In this document: positions 1 through 11,513 of the stretch, one piece after another
Numbering within the stretch: position 1 is the stretch's first letter
Layout of the letters: each line of letters starts with the position of its first letter
Source of the DNA: Heracleum sosnowskyi
Lineage: Eukaryota; Streptophyta; Magnoliopsida; Apiales; Apiaceae
NCBI GenBank assembly: GCA_030848705.1
Contig: CM061242.1
Span: forward strand, 129,838,757-129,902,756
Direction of reading: 5' to 3'
DNA length: 64,000 bases
The notes under the pieces: generated by a model
Told to the model about the DNA's origin: nothing
What the model saw: only the letters and a program-made list of their open reading frames with translations
Database searches by the model: none
Position numbers and translations under genes: made by a program

Positions 1-873
1 GATCTCCATTAATATTCCATTAATGAACTGTTAAAGCTTCTTAAGGTATTTGTTCTTAATCTCCGAATTAAATCTTTTCTTTTCGCATGGATCCTGCGGA
101 GGGGTTTCGAATTTTGATTTATTTTTACGTTTTCCGTTGCGTTTATGTGCTCGAAACCCTTCATTCTATCCATTGAATGACGATTCAACAAATTCACAAT
201 TCTAGTATCCTTAATTCCAGATCCTCTAAAATTGCAGTAATCCGTCATAGATGGATTAGGTATTTTGTTAGACAAATTCTTTGTAGGAGATATTCTAGAC
301 GCAGGTAACTGAAAAGGAGTCACTTTTGTGGTAGTTGTTGGTTTCCGCTGTATAGCACGCGAAACTGGACCTGAAGTAGTTATACATGTAAACTATATTC
401 TTTATCAGTCAAAAAATACAAACATCTTATTTAAATTTAAACATATGTGAATTAATTCGTACCAGACAGATTGACACTATGTAGCCTCCTTTGGGAGGGT
501 GTAAGATAATCATGTCCATTCCCACTTATGTTGGCACATCCTGTAATTTAATTGATAATCTTCTTAGGGATGGATGCTTCACTGCGAGGTTTGATGCTTC
601 AATGCGAAACTTAGCAATCAAATTTAAATTACATATATAGATGGTATAACCTGAAGAATTAGAAGCAACATCGTGCTTCTTTTGTGTAATCTGTGAGGTT
701 ATGTGTGAAACAAAAGGATCATGATTCCCTATAATAAAATATAGAACAATCTAAAAATATGCAATCCGGATATGAGGTTCTGGACAATAAAACAGAATGA
801 CTGTATAAATTACCATTCAGGTTGACAAAAGATAGCCTCCTCTGAGATGGAGTAAGATAACCTTTGTTAGATC

Positions 874-3169
874 AGAACTATGTTGGAAGAAGCTAAGTTA
901 CCTACATATTTCTGGGCAGAAGCAGTCAACACAGCATGCTATACTCAGAATCTCACATTGATAAACAGACATGGTGTTACTCTTTATCAATCTCTCAAGA
1001 AGAAGAAACCAAGTTTGAAGCATCTGCATGTATTTGGCTGTAAATGTTTTGTTCTCAGAACTCATCCTGAACAGCTAGGGAAATTTGAAACAAAGGCTGG
1101 TGAGGGAATTTTCCTAGGTTATCCTGCATCAAGAGCCTTTAGAGTTTTTAATTTGAGAACAAGTACTGTCATGGAATCTATACATGTATCTTTTGATGAT
1201 AAGAAGATAATAGGCCTAAATGAAGATTCACATGATAGATTGGTTTTTGAAAATGAAGCTACCAAGGAACCTGAAGAAAATGAATCAGATCCTGTCAATT
1301 CATCAGATACTAATGGGTCACCAAATCCTGATGATCCATCAAATCCTGATGCCACATCAATTGCTAATGGTGCTACTGATGATTCACGTGTTGAGGGGGA
1401 GCAACAGCAGACTGTTATTGATACTACTCGATCATCAGGACAAAATTCCTCAGATACTTATTCAAGTAATAATCCTGATAATTCATCAGGAGGAAATAGC
1501 AATATTTCAGGGGGAGCTTCTAATGAATCAAATTCTTCTAATCAAGATAACACCAATCCAGGGGGAGCATCTACATCAAGGAATGACTTACCACCAGCAA
1601 GGAAATGGACTGCAAGTCATTATACTGATTTGATAATTGGGGATCCTGATGCAGGTGTTCAGACAAGAAGTGCAACTCAAAATGAATGTTTATATAATAA
1701 CTTTCTGTCAAAGGAGGAGCCAAAGAAAGTTGAAGATGCACTTAAAGATGTTGATTGGGTTACTGCAATGCAAGAAGAATTGAATGAATTTGAAAGGAAT
1801 GAAGTCTGGAAACTGGTACCAAGACCAAAGAACAGATCTATTGTTGGTACTAAATGGATTTTTAAAAAATAAGACTGATTCAGATGGTGTAATTATCAGA
1901 AACAAAGCAAGACTAGTTGCAAAGGGGTATTCTCAACAAGAAGGAATTGACTATGATGAAACTTTTGCTCCTGTTGCAAGACTAGAGGCCATCAGGATCT
2001 TTCTGGCATATGCAGCTCATAAAAAATTCAAGGTTTTCCAGATGGATGTGAAAAGTGCTTTCTTAAATGGTGAACTGGAGGAAGAAGTATATGTTGAACA
2101 ACCTCCTGGTTTCATTGATCTTAAATATCCAAATCATGTTTATAGATTGGATAAGGCACTTTATGGACTAAAGCAAGCTCCAAGAGCATGGTATGAAACC
2201 TTAGCTCAATTCTTACTGGAAAGTGGTTTCAAAAGAGGTACTATTGAAAAAACTTTGTTCTATTTGAATCATGTTTTCTAAGCTTATGCAGTCAAGATAT
2301 CAAATGAGCATGATGGGAGAAATGAGTTATTTTCTTGGTCTTCAAGTTAAACAGACTGATGATGGCATTTTCATCAATCAGTCAAAATACACAAAGAATT
2401 TGCTGAAAAGGTTTAACATGGAAGATTGTGCTACTGCAAGTACTCTCATTGCTACAGCTACCAAAATTGATCCTGATCAAGGTGCTGAGGTAGATGTAAC
2501 TCACTACAGAGGAATGATTGGCTCTTTATTGTATCTCACTGCAAGTAGACCAGATATCATGTTTGCAACCTGTCTGTGTGCAAGATTTCAAGCAAAACCT
2601 AGGGAACCTCATCTGATTGCAGTTAAAAGAATTTTCAGATATCTCAAAGGCACTCCTTTTCTTGGTCTTTGGTATGCAAGGGAATCAGATTTTGGTTTGT
2701 GTGGTTATTCAGATGCTGATTTTGCAGGATGCAAAATAGACAGGAAAAGTACTTCAGGAAGCTGTCAGTTTTTGGGTGGTAGACTAGTTCCATGGTTCAG
2801 TAAGAAGCAAAAGTCTATCTCTACTTCAACAGCAGAAGCTGAGTACATTGCTGCAGGAAGTTGCTGTGCTCAGATAATGTGGATGAGAAATCAGTTGTTA
2901 GATTATGGTCTGTCATACTCAAAAATCCCTATTTATTGTGATAACCAAAGTGCTATTGCAATGACAGGAAATTCAGTTCAACATTCTCTTACTAAACACA
3001 TCAGTATTAGATATCATTTCATAAGAGAACAGGTTCTAGAAGGAACAATTGAACTTCACTTTGTTCCTACTGATCAACAACTAGCTAATATATTCACCAA
3101 GCCACTACCTGAAGCTACTTTCAATAAGTTGGTGAATGAACTTGGAATGATGAATTTTGAGAATTTCTG
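874..3169 (+). pseudogene. pol: Copia pol remnant: integrase C-terminus, reverse transcriptase, RNase H
   Basis: 874-1870 encodes the end of integrase (RTMLEEAKLPTYFWAEAV, then HVFGCKCFV and GIFLGY), a Ser/Asn-rich linker carrying NPD repeats, and the start of RT (WVTAMQEELNEFERNEVW). Around 1863-1872 an A-run is one base too long, which shifts the frame and creates a stop. RT continues from 1871 (KARLVAKGYSQQEGIDYDET, FQMDVKSAFLNGEL, VYRLDKALYGLKQAPRAWY) to about 2270. There a second break joins directly to KLMQSRYQMSMMGEMSYFLG. The RT catalytic box (YVDD in this family) falls in the missing piece, roughly two dozen residues. RNase H is intact in reading frame: YSDADFAGCKIDRKSTSG, STAEAEYIAA, CDNQSAIAM and FTKPL, ending with TGA at 3167-3169. 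The combination of frameshift, deletion and lost catalytic box makes this a dead polyprotein. Confidence 0.92.
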
Positions 3170-3312
3170 AGAAAAGCTACAGAGAAGAAATCCTGATGGC
3201 TGTCAAATCCTGATGGTCATTCAGAAAGGTATGTAATTTTGATCAAGTCCTGATAGGACTCTATCCTGACAGGAAGTCAACTGGTCAATCCTGATGTACA
3301 GATACTGAAGTT

Positions 3313-6243
3313 GTGGCACCTTCATCAAAGCCACGGAAGAAAAGGACATTATCGAAAAGCAGGTATCATATTCCTTTAAAGGTGCAAATGAAGGATACTA
3401 ATATTCAGACATCAAATCCTGATGAGTCATCTACTCCTGATGCTCTAGCAAATCCTGATGTTGGTATTCCTGATGCACAAACAAAAGTTGTCTCTATCTC
3501 AGACTCTCCAACAAAGGCCTCTCCATCTGCAAAGATTGTTGAAATTTCATGGGAGAAGGTTGATGAGACTGCTTCAAAGCTTGGATTTTCACATCCATTG
3601 GAGAAGAAAAGGAAAGCAACAGAGATAGTTTTCAAGAGACAAAAGAAGCTGAAAGGATCAAGCCCACAAGAACCTGAATCTCAAAGTGATTCAGCAGCTC
3701 AAACTGAAGATCTTGCCACACAAGAACCACTCAATCAAAGTTTGGGTGAAGGCTTAGCTATTGGAATGGTCCCACAAGAACCATTTTCTCAAAGGGAGAG
3801 TGAAGACATCAGCATTCCAGCCACACAAGAACCATCTTCTCAAAGTGAAGATGCAGGCAAAGCTACAGCTTCTAGTGAAAGATTGGTCAAGGACACTGTC
3901 AATGAGGGAAGCACACAAGAACCTCCAACTCAAAGTGTTGAAGCAGCTTCAGAACCTCATGCTACACAAGAACCATTGGTAACAGATACTGATGCAAGCT
4001 TATCAAATCCTGACGGTGTTCATCCTGACGCTAGTGGTGCTCCTGCTGCTGAGCCAATTCTTATACAGCCACTAAGATCACGACCAATGAACCATCCTAT
4101 CACAGATTCACAGGATCAACTGAAAGGTATTGCTATTTCTGATCCTGATGTTACTCATGATACTGATGGTGATGATTCTGATGATAGTGATGATGATAAT
4201 AATGAAGAGAAGGATCAGCTTACCAGAGTTTTAAAATCTAGTCTTGGAACTAACTTTGGTTCATCAAGCACATTCATGGCTGGCAAGGTTACTACTGGAA
4301 AGGACTTAAGACAAGACTTTTCTGTTCCTTCTGAGATTGATCATGCTGAGCAGCTGAAAATGCATCAATGGGAAAATGAATGGTATAGATCTGATGAATC
4401 TGTAAGCTATCCCTATGCATTGGATCATGCTTATAATGCTGCTAAGTTGATTCAGAATGAAGATTTGAAGAATCATTTGAAGGCTACTACTCTGTTATTT
4501 AAAAGCCTGAAACATGAAATAGATTCTGTCAAAGATTCTATTGACAAAGTAAGGACTGATATTTCTCAAAGCTTTACAAAGGTGCCTACTACTCTTCAAC
4601 TCAGGGTAGTGGAATCCCAAGTTAAGTCAATCATTACTGAACAGTCTTCAATCAACAACAGGATTGATTCTCTTGATACAAAGGTAACTGACATTCAAAC
4701 CTCTCTTGCCTTAATTTTGAATATATTATCAAATACTGATGTCAAAAAGGGGGAGAAGGTAAGTCAGACAAAATGTACACCTGATCTAGTATTGAGAAAT
4801 AATGATGATGATACTGGAAATGATGGTGGTGACAAAATTCTACAAGGAGAAACCTCTGATGCTGCTGTTATGAAGACAATTCAAACTTCTCAAAGTCAAA
4901 CAACGCAGTCAACTCATGTTTCTGATTCTGGAGTCAAGACAGTAAGAACATTGGTGCAATCTCAGATCCTAACAGAAGAACAAATCCTGATAGGTGATCA
5001 AATCCTGATGCCTGGTCATGAACAGACTCTTGCTACAATTCCTGAAGGTGATGAAGATGTGATTATTGATAATCCTGAAGATGCATCAAATCTATTCCAG
5101 AAGTTTACTACAAAAGATGGTAGAATTGTTACTCTCTATCACACTGATAAAAGAGTTCAACAATTATTTGCAAGAAAAGCACTCTCTATAGCAAGTGAAG
5201 AATATCATGATCTCTCACATGAAGAATTCTTAAGACAACAGAGAGAAATGATGGAAAGCTTTAATAATCCTGCTCCTGCTAAATGTATAGGAGGCAGAGG
5301 TAGGAGAGGTGCTAGAAGAGGTAGAAGAGGTTCTTCAACTCAAACAATGCCTAGACAGACAAGGTCTAGAGGTTTATTAATTGAAGAAATTCCTGAAGCT
5401 TCATAAAATCTAATAGATCCTGTTATCAAGGATATCATTGAGAAGGAAGACAAGGAATTTATTGAAGAAGAACCTGAATTGAGAAGAAAGCCAAGACAAT
5501 TAATTCTCTGCAATACAAATCAAATTGAAGATTCTAATCCTGATATTGTTCCTGACAATGTTCAAGATCCTGATGAATCTGAAATTCTGCAAGAGATTGA
5601 TTTGTTAATCTTATCTACTGTGGTTGATTCTCACAACAAGGAATTGGATGAAGAAGAAGAAGCCAGAAGAAGAGAAATCACAAGAAGAACAAATAGAGAT
5701 TTCAATCTCTATGTACATAGGCTTAAACTCTCAAACAGAAGATTGTGGAGAAATCCAAGCAGACGAGAATCTTTACTAGAAAGAAGATCTGCTGATGAAA
5801 ACTACACTGGAACTGGAATATGTTCATTATCTGTTAAGATGGAAGAATAAAGTGTGCAAAGTGTGGAGTGACATGATTTTGTCAACAATAGAAGAAGGCT
5901 GGATGGAAACAGAAATTTCAATGGTAATTATACTCCCATGTACTTAAATCAAAGAGGTCAAGATGTGGAAATGCAAAGGGGCACTGCTGTTAAAGAAGTG
6001 ACTTTTGGCATGACTCAACTTACTCTCAATCCTGATGGGAAGGAAATTGCTTATCTTTTGCTTGAAGAGCACAGTCTACAAAGAAGCTCCATACAAAATC
6101 TCAGAGCAGCTATCTACCAGATTAATGAGGAAGATGAAGAACTCAGAAATCTTAAGGAAAGACTGATTCAAATTCTTGAAGAAAAAGAAGAAAATTTGTT
6201 ATCCAACTTTTTGAAGATGAATCTATTCTATCAAAGAATTTAA
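3313..6243 (+). pseudogene. Sirevirus-type third ORF downstream of pol, with in-frame stops
   Basis: A single frame runs through this stretch: 697 codons open to a TAA at 5404-5406, then open again to 5850, then from about 5870 to 6243. This is one ORF broken by in-frame stops. The first codon is GTG (VAPSSKPRKKRTL), in the place where an ATG would be expected, so the start was probably mutated. The N-terminal half carries repeated QEP-x2-QS units and NPD units. An acidic run (DDSDDSDDDNNEEKD, about 4170-4215) follows, then a helical central region (KSLKHEIDSVKDSIDKVRTD) of coiled-coil character. The end of the first block is a basic GRGRRGARRGRRGSS patch that may bind nucleic acid. ORFs in this position in Sireviruses have been called envelope-like; I see no signal peptide or transmembrane segment here, so I do not apply that name. 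Function unknown. Confidence 0.75.
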
Positions 6244-6350
6244 ACAGATAAGTTGTTGCTGATATTTGTACATTTTGTAAATATGTTTTTGACATCATTG
6301 AATCTTAGGAATCTATACTTTATTTCACAAAGTATAAGATTGGGGGAGAT

Positions 6351-6911
6351 TGTTAGATCGGGATTCAATGATCGTTAGGATCTAGACTCAACTGATCAGG
6401 ATTGCTGACGTCATCAGTAATGCATAGTCATCAGGATTGCATGATCGTCAGGATCAGGATGAATATCAGGACTGGGATCAGGATTGATCATCAGGACTGG
6501 AAGCTGATCAGGATTCCTACTTCGAGTTATATTTGGAGTCTAGTTAAATAAGGAAGATTATTCTGTCAGTTCCTGGTCTGTAGGAATGCAGCTATCAATT
6601 TAGGATATGTTTCAATCTTTGTTATTGATTAGGACTTATCATGTAATTGATAGAGAAGCTGTGTAGTATATAAACACAGTTTAGGTTTCGATTTATGTGG
6701 TGAAAATATCCATCGCATACACGAGTATCTTTGTAACCTAGCAGCTCTCAAGAACATCAGAATTTCTTGAGAGAGTTTTGTAACAGTTTTATATCAGAAT
6801 TAATAAAGCTGTTATTATTCTTTCATATTTGTGATTCATATCTTATTAAGTCGAGAATCTTAAACAATTGTATTCAACCCCCCTTCTACAATTGTTTATT
6901 ACTGGGCAACA
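6351..6911 (+). repeat. 3' LTR of the copia element
   Basis: The LTR starts with TGTTAG directly after the polypurine tract and ends with CAACA immediately before the ACCTT target duplication, a length of 561 bp. A TATA-like GTATATAAACAC lies near 6665-6677 and gives a plausible U3/R boundary. The U3 part (6390-6515) is packed with ATCAGGA(T/C) motifs, the reverse complement of the ATCCTGAT words repeated through the internal region. The matching 5' LTR is reduced to nine bases, so this copy cannot be dated by LTR divergence. Confidence 0.85.
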
Positions 6912-7490
6912 ACCTTGGCTATTTTAAATTACGTTGGAAGTACCAATTGACATACAATAGTTAACGTATATTAGATCATTTGTAATTGACAGATTAACAA
7001 TGTATACTTGATCATCTATTAACAAATGGTATCACCTGATACTTGAGAAGAAGCTACATGTTTATTTGGATTAATTTGTGATTTGGAGTAAAACCCAAAG
7101 TTATTAGTAGAACCTATAATAAGATCAAAATTGAAGTATGCATTATGAAGAGCATTCAGATGTAGACAGAATCCCAAATACATATAAGAAAGGTATTAAA
7201 AACATGCACTCAACAAAAATTTACAATTACCAGTTTGACTGATATGTGATGGCTGAGAATTGGGATCCTTATTTTCATTATTGGAACTCTTTGTGTTGTT
7301 TGAAACATCTCGATGACTACCACTGGTTAATGTTGGCGGAGAGCGTCTTCTCTGTCCTGGATATATAACGTCAAAAAAAAACTCAAGGTTTGTACAAAGA
7401 GTAATACTTCAACATATTGTACTCACCGCTTGGTACAGAAGAAGGAGAAACCGGACCCAAAGGAAGGCGTTTACGACCAGTTTTGTCCAT

Positions 7491-7829
7491 AACCAAACAA
7501 TGAATAAGACAATTAGAGAATATAATAAAGCGACATATCATATGGGAATTTGAAGGATGAAATCAACTGTTAATATATACAATCGTGGGCAAGATGTGAG
7601 AGCAATGTCAAGGCTATAATCATGACCAAAATCAACTGTTGTTCACACAGATGTAACACAAACTGAGAATTAGAGTAGATGATGTGTTAAAATCAAACAC
7701 AAACTGATCATCATTGAGAAAGCAAACTACCAAACCTGTTCGTTACTATTCTGCAATACAAAGACATCCATTAAAAAGACAACCCTAATTTATCACAAAT
7801 GATTGATAGAGTGTACAAACCTGATTTAC
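7491..7829. other. Gap between two broken minus-strand genes
   Basis: This is the leader side of the gene that starts at 7490. A 15-base stretch, 7757-7771 on the minus strand, is bounded by AG and GT and could be a small exon of the gene to its right (it would stay in phase), but it is too short to support by eye. Nothing else is recognisable. Confidence 0.3.
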
Positions 7830-10236
7830 CCATGATCCGGCAATGGGAGGTAGTTGATTTCCTTCACTATTCGAAAACCAGCATCACATAAATGACATGA
7901 AAAAACACCGTCAAATGATCTGACAACCTGATAGACAATAAAACAATACATACAATAAGATTTTGTCCAAAAAACGTAAGAAAACAAAGATGAAACTATG
8001 ATCTGGCGATGGCTAAAGATAAGAAAATTGTACAGAAAGAAGATGATGCATAAATTTGAATTTCAAATTAGGAGTAACTGATTGATCCACAACAAATTTT
8101 TACGTGTCAAAGCCTACAATCAAGGACTAACCAAATGCAGTTGATGTAAACATACATGGGTATTACCCATTTGTATCCGGGTCATTGTGATTTGTACTGA
8201 TTTGTGAATGAATTTAATGATGGATCAGATCTGATTCTAAATGGAGTGACCCAACTGTAAAATTTTGGATAAAAATGGACATGATGGCTAATGTTAATTT
8301 AAATTTGGAAAGGATAGAAAAGGTAATTTTCCAATTTCTTTGTGTTCATGAATTAAGATTATATAGATATAGATTACAAAGGGATTTGCCCTATATTTTA
8401 ACAAATAACCAAGGAATTGAAGCATAGATCATCGAAATTCATGATTACAAGCCAAATTGCTTAAAGATAGCTATTACAACATTTTAAGAGACAAAAGCAA
8501 CTTCTCAGTTTATATAGGATTTTGTTTCCAGAAAATCTATTTCTTTACAATTCAAGATATAACTTTTTTTTTTGCATCAACCCACTATTTCACCCGACTA
8601 TAAGATCCATCGTTATAGTTCATCTGGAGAGTTTCTTTTAACATGGCACACTAATTATATTTGAACATAAATCTGAATTGGTGCTAACCAAATAAGTAAT
8701 GAAACAATGTATTAACTATTAAACATGGGATAGAAAAATAATCAGTGGAAAAACATATTTATCCAACAAATATTCAAGGGTACTTATACCTGAAACGGGA
8801 ATGTGAGTTGTATGATGAGCCACAGTCGGCAGGGGCGGACCTTGGGCTGGGCTAGGGTTGGCTCCAGTCCAGGTCAAAATCTGCCAGCCTTTATAACCTG
8901 CAAGCTACATGTTGTTCCAGCCCGGGTAAATAAGGTTAAAGCTAATACAGACCAGTCTAGCCCATGTAATAAAGTCAGCCTAAAGTACATCACTGCTTTA
9001 ACTCCCTATCATAATGTATAGTGCTACTTTTATGCACAGTTAACTTCATGTTTTATTTACTAGCTTTATATATATGTTTATAAAATTAATTTGCTCAAAT
9101 TTCATTAACTTTATTTATTTGTTTATTAATTTGATTGTTTTTTCTCCAAAAATATTATGTATCTTTGTTAACCATACTTATTTTACAATTATATATGTTT
9201 ATTCTTTAATTATATTAACTTATATTCCGTGCAATATATGATTATTTCAAAATTTTATTTTCTAATATTTTTTTTTATTTTTTGAATGTTGATTGTCGGA
9301 TGTATTTTAAGTGCTTTTACTTACAATAATTTGTAAAAGAGTAGACCCATTTTAATAATTTAAAATAAGCTCCTCAAAATGTGGTTATATATTAGTTTAG
9401 GACCAAAATAAAAATTAAAAGGTGATCAAGTAAAATTTATAAAGTAAAAATACAAAATATCAAAATACAATATTGACTCCTCAACCAAAATTCTAAGGTT
9501 TCGTATTCAATAATATAGTATAAACATGTTATTCTTTTACTAAATGTTATGTTTTGACATGTCAATTATATACATCTTGCAATCATACATATCAATAATT
9601 TATTCATTTACTCTATGTTGTGTTTTTGATATGCTATTTATTTTATTAAATGTGATTATTTTATAATTTAGTAATAATTTATATAATTTTAAACGGGTTT
9701 GAGTTGGATCTTGAGTCGAGTCGAGTTCGAGTTTTGACTCAAGCCTAGTATGGTTCGACATATACTCGATTCGACTCGTATAACTTAACCAGTTTGAAAT
9801 TGTAATCGAACTCGGCTCGTATACGAGCTCGCAAGCAGTTTTGCTCGAATTAGAGCTCTAATGTTAGTCAAGATCGTTGACGCGGTTTTTTTTCACTACA
9901 GCCCATGGAGTTTAAAAATCCTAGGTCCGCCCCTGACAGTCGGGACAATTTTGTGAAGAATAACTTCTCAAAAACACCCGTTTGAAATCAAGAAGCCCCT
10001 TGTTCTGAGCCTTCAACAAAGCATTTGATCTTTGCAAATCCTTATTCACAAGGACTGGATTTGCAAAAAACCCAAAAAAAAATCTTGGGTTTTACTTGTG
10101 GATTTGAAAGTGTGGCAGTAGTGTAGTGAAGTGGGCTTGTTTTAGCTAAAGAAACTGAGGGATTAGTTATAAATGAAGTGGTATTACTAGTGGGATGATT
10201 CTTTGAGAGCAACCTCATGGACAAGAATCTCTGCAT
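7830..10236 (-). pseudogene. Unknown gene with predicted organelle presequence and two CxxC pairs, disrupted by hAT
   Basis: The minus-strand exon starts at ATG 10236 (MQRFLSMRLLSKNHPTSN, a basic, Ser-rich, non-acidic start typical of a mitochondrial presequence). It continues across an hAT insertion (8830-9935) to a donor after 8790. A second exon at 7919-7830 joins in phase and continues open into a GT donor, or reads to TAA at 828-826 of the same kilobase if unspliced. Two CxxC pairs are seen, NCPDCG at the end of exon 1 and SCHLCD in exon 2, about 21 residues apart as in a zinc ribbon. Besides the hAT, a run of nine T on the minus strand (near 10074-10082) is one base too long to keep the presequence in frame with the CxxC part. 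The two lesions together argue for a pseudogene. I do not recognise the family. Confidence 0.35.
8830..9935. mobile_element. Non-autonomous hAT transposon, 1.1 kb
   Basis: Terminal inverted repeats CAGGGGCGGACCT (8830-8842) and AGGTCCGCCCCTG (9923-9935) match perfectly over 13 bp. They are flanked by a perfect 8-bp target duplication ACAGTCGG at 8822-8829 and 9936-9943. An 8-bp duplication and CAGGG-type ends define hAT. The interior is AT-rich with no transposase, so the element is non-autonomous. It interrupts the first exon of the CxxC gene. Confidence 0.92.
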
Positions 10237-10608
10237 GGCTATTAAAATTTCAACAAAAACACTGGTCTTTACACACACAACACACAGATATGTGTGTAAA
10301 AACAAGAAACGAGGATCAGTTGCAGAATGGTTTAAACATGACTTGAGGTAGGGGTATGTTCGGTGGTCACTGGTCAGTGTTTCAACTACTTCAAGGCTCT
10401 GTACTACAACTACTATGACCAGCACATGTTGGTGGATTGGATTTAACAAACGGGTCATATTTGATTTATTTTTCTAAAATACGGGTCACAAATTTACGCC
10501 TTGCTTTCGAGTTTTGAAAAGATAGTAATAAAGCAAGTGAACGATAAGCCGGAGTAAATAATTTTTTAATTGAAAAAATTGAAAATAACATGGCACGGCA
10601 GGGTAATA

Positions 10609-11471
10609 GAGATGCACAAAAAGTCTTTCGGGTCGGGCTTTATCCGGGCTTTAAAAAGCCCGGGTTTTTTAACAATCGGGTCGGGTCGGGCTTTTTCAAA
10701 AATCAGGCCGAGCCGGGCCGGGCTTCCTCTAAAATATGAGGCCCGTTTTAGGCCCTGGGCTTTTATCCGGCCTTTTTTAATTTATATATAAATAATTTTT
10801 TTTCTTTTTTGGAAATTTAATATATTAAAATATAGAAAAAACGACCCTAAAAGAGCTACACTCCTCTACTATTAAAATTCAGAAAACATAACAAGAGATA
10901 TCACGATAGCTATTACTAAAAAACTACTAGCATAATTTTATCATAAAACATGAGTGCAACTCAAGTTCATTCTACAAATAATATGTGTTATTGAACTTAA
11001 CCTGGTCGTGAGCCATACAAATCTTCTCGTACATGACCACTTCAAGAAGCATATACACTACACTCAATAAATTTTCTTGAAAAAAAGGTTTGTCCTGCAC
11101 ATTGTTGATTCTTCTTAGCTTCATTATTCTTCATATTCCCTCTATTACTAAATTTAATATTCTTAAAATTTATTTAAAATATTATAAATTTTCAGATTTT
11201 ATCTATAAAAAATCAAGTTTTTATCCGGATCTATCAAAAAGTCTGTGCTTTTATCCGGGCCGAACCGGGCTTTTATCCGAGCTTTTTGAAAGCTCGGGCT
11301 TTATCCGGGTTTTTCAAAAGCCTGGGTTTTTAACCGGGCTTTTCGGGCTTCGGACCGGGCCGAGCTTGACGAAAAATAATAGGCCGTTTAAGGCCTTCGG
11401 GTCGGGCCGAACCGGACCGGCTTTTTTTGGACCAGGTTTTTCGGGCTTTTTTCCGGATCGGACAGTAAAAG
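10609..11471. repeat. hAT-like repeat with GC-rich GGGC/GCCC subterminal blocks
   Basis: Two GC-rich blocks (10618-10770 and 11222-11462) made of CGGGCTTT, TATCCGGGCT and GGGCCGAACCGG words in both orientations bracket an AT-rich core. Possible flanking duplications GGGTAATA (10601-10608) and GGGCAATA (11472-11479) differ at one base. The outermost bases do not form a clear terminal inverted repeat, so the class is uncertain. The right edge lies about 40 bp from the MTERF15-like start codon. Confidence 0.45.
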
Positions 11472-11513
11472 GGCAATACAGAAGAAAATATTGAGACTCT
11501 GAACAAGTTTGTA

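Larger units (their letters stand above)
865..6911 (+). mobile_element. Ty1/copia LTR retrotransposon (Sirevirus/Maximus-like), large 5' deletion
   Basis: The element is flanked by a perfect 5-bp target duplication, ACCTT, at 860-864 and 6912-6916. Only the first nine bases of the 5' LTR remain (TGTTAGATC, 865-873); the sequence then jumps directly into the integrase coding region. Most of the 5' LTR, the primer-binding site, gag, protease and most of integrase are therefore gone. What remains, in order, is the integrase C-terminus, reverse transcriptase, RNase H, a long extra ORF 3' of pol, a polypurine tract (TTGGGGGAGA, 6340-6349) and a complete 3' LTR. The extra ORF downstream of pol is known from the Sirevirus group. 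With no PBS, gag or intact RT the copy cannot move on its own. Because the target duplication is intact, the deletion happened within the inserted element or during reverse transcription, not by loss of flanking DNA. Confidence 0.9.
9..7490 (-). pseudogene. Small five-exon gene of unknown function, split by a copia element
   Basis: I assembled five exons by eye on the minus strand: 7490-7427 (ATG, starts MDKTGRKRLPLGP), 7356-7231, 861-814, 540-463 and 370-9 (stop TAA at 11-9). All junctions are GT/AG and all are phase 1, so the frame stays open for 225 residues. That consistency is strong evidence for a real gene. The product is basic and low in complexity. Exons 3 and 4 encode the same unit, YLTPSQRRL-x2-VNL-x-G, and exon 2 begins with a related QRRRSPPTL, so the N-terminal half grew by exon duplication. 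I do not recognise the family. Short basic N-termini of this style occur on some plant Helitron helicases, but no helicase or Rep motif lies in the window. The copia element at 865-6911 lies in intron 2, flush against the exon 3 acceptor, so splicing is probably impaired. The gene could continue past position 1 if the last exon has a donor near its end. Confidence 0.5.

Noticed and set aside
1119..1633. Additional frames over the copia pol linker
   Set aside because: Shadows of the pol linker's low-complexity sequence.
3313..5406. Envelope protein reading of the third copia ORF
   Set aside because: No signal peptide, transmembrane segment or glycoprotein features are visible; the position alone is not enough.
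10609..11471. Firm hAT call for the GC-rich repeat
   Set aside because: The outer ends do not pair and the putative duplication has a mismatch; kept only as a repeat.
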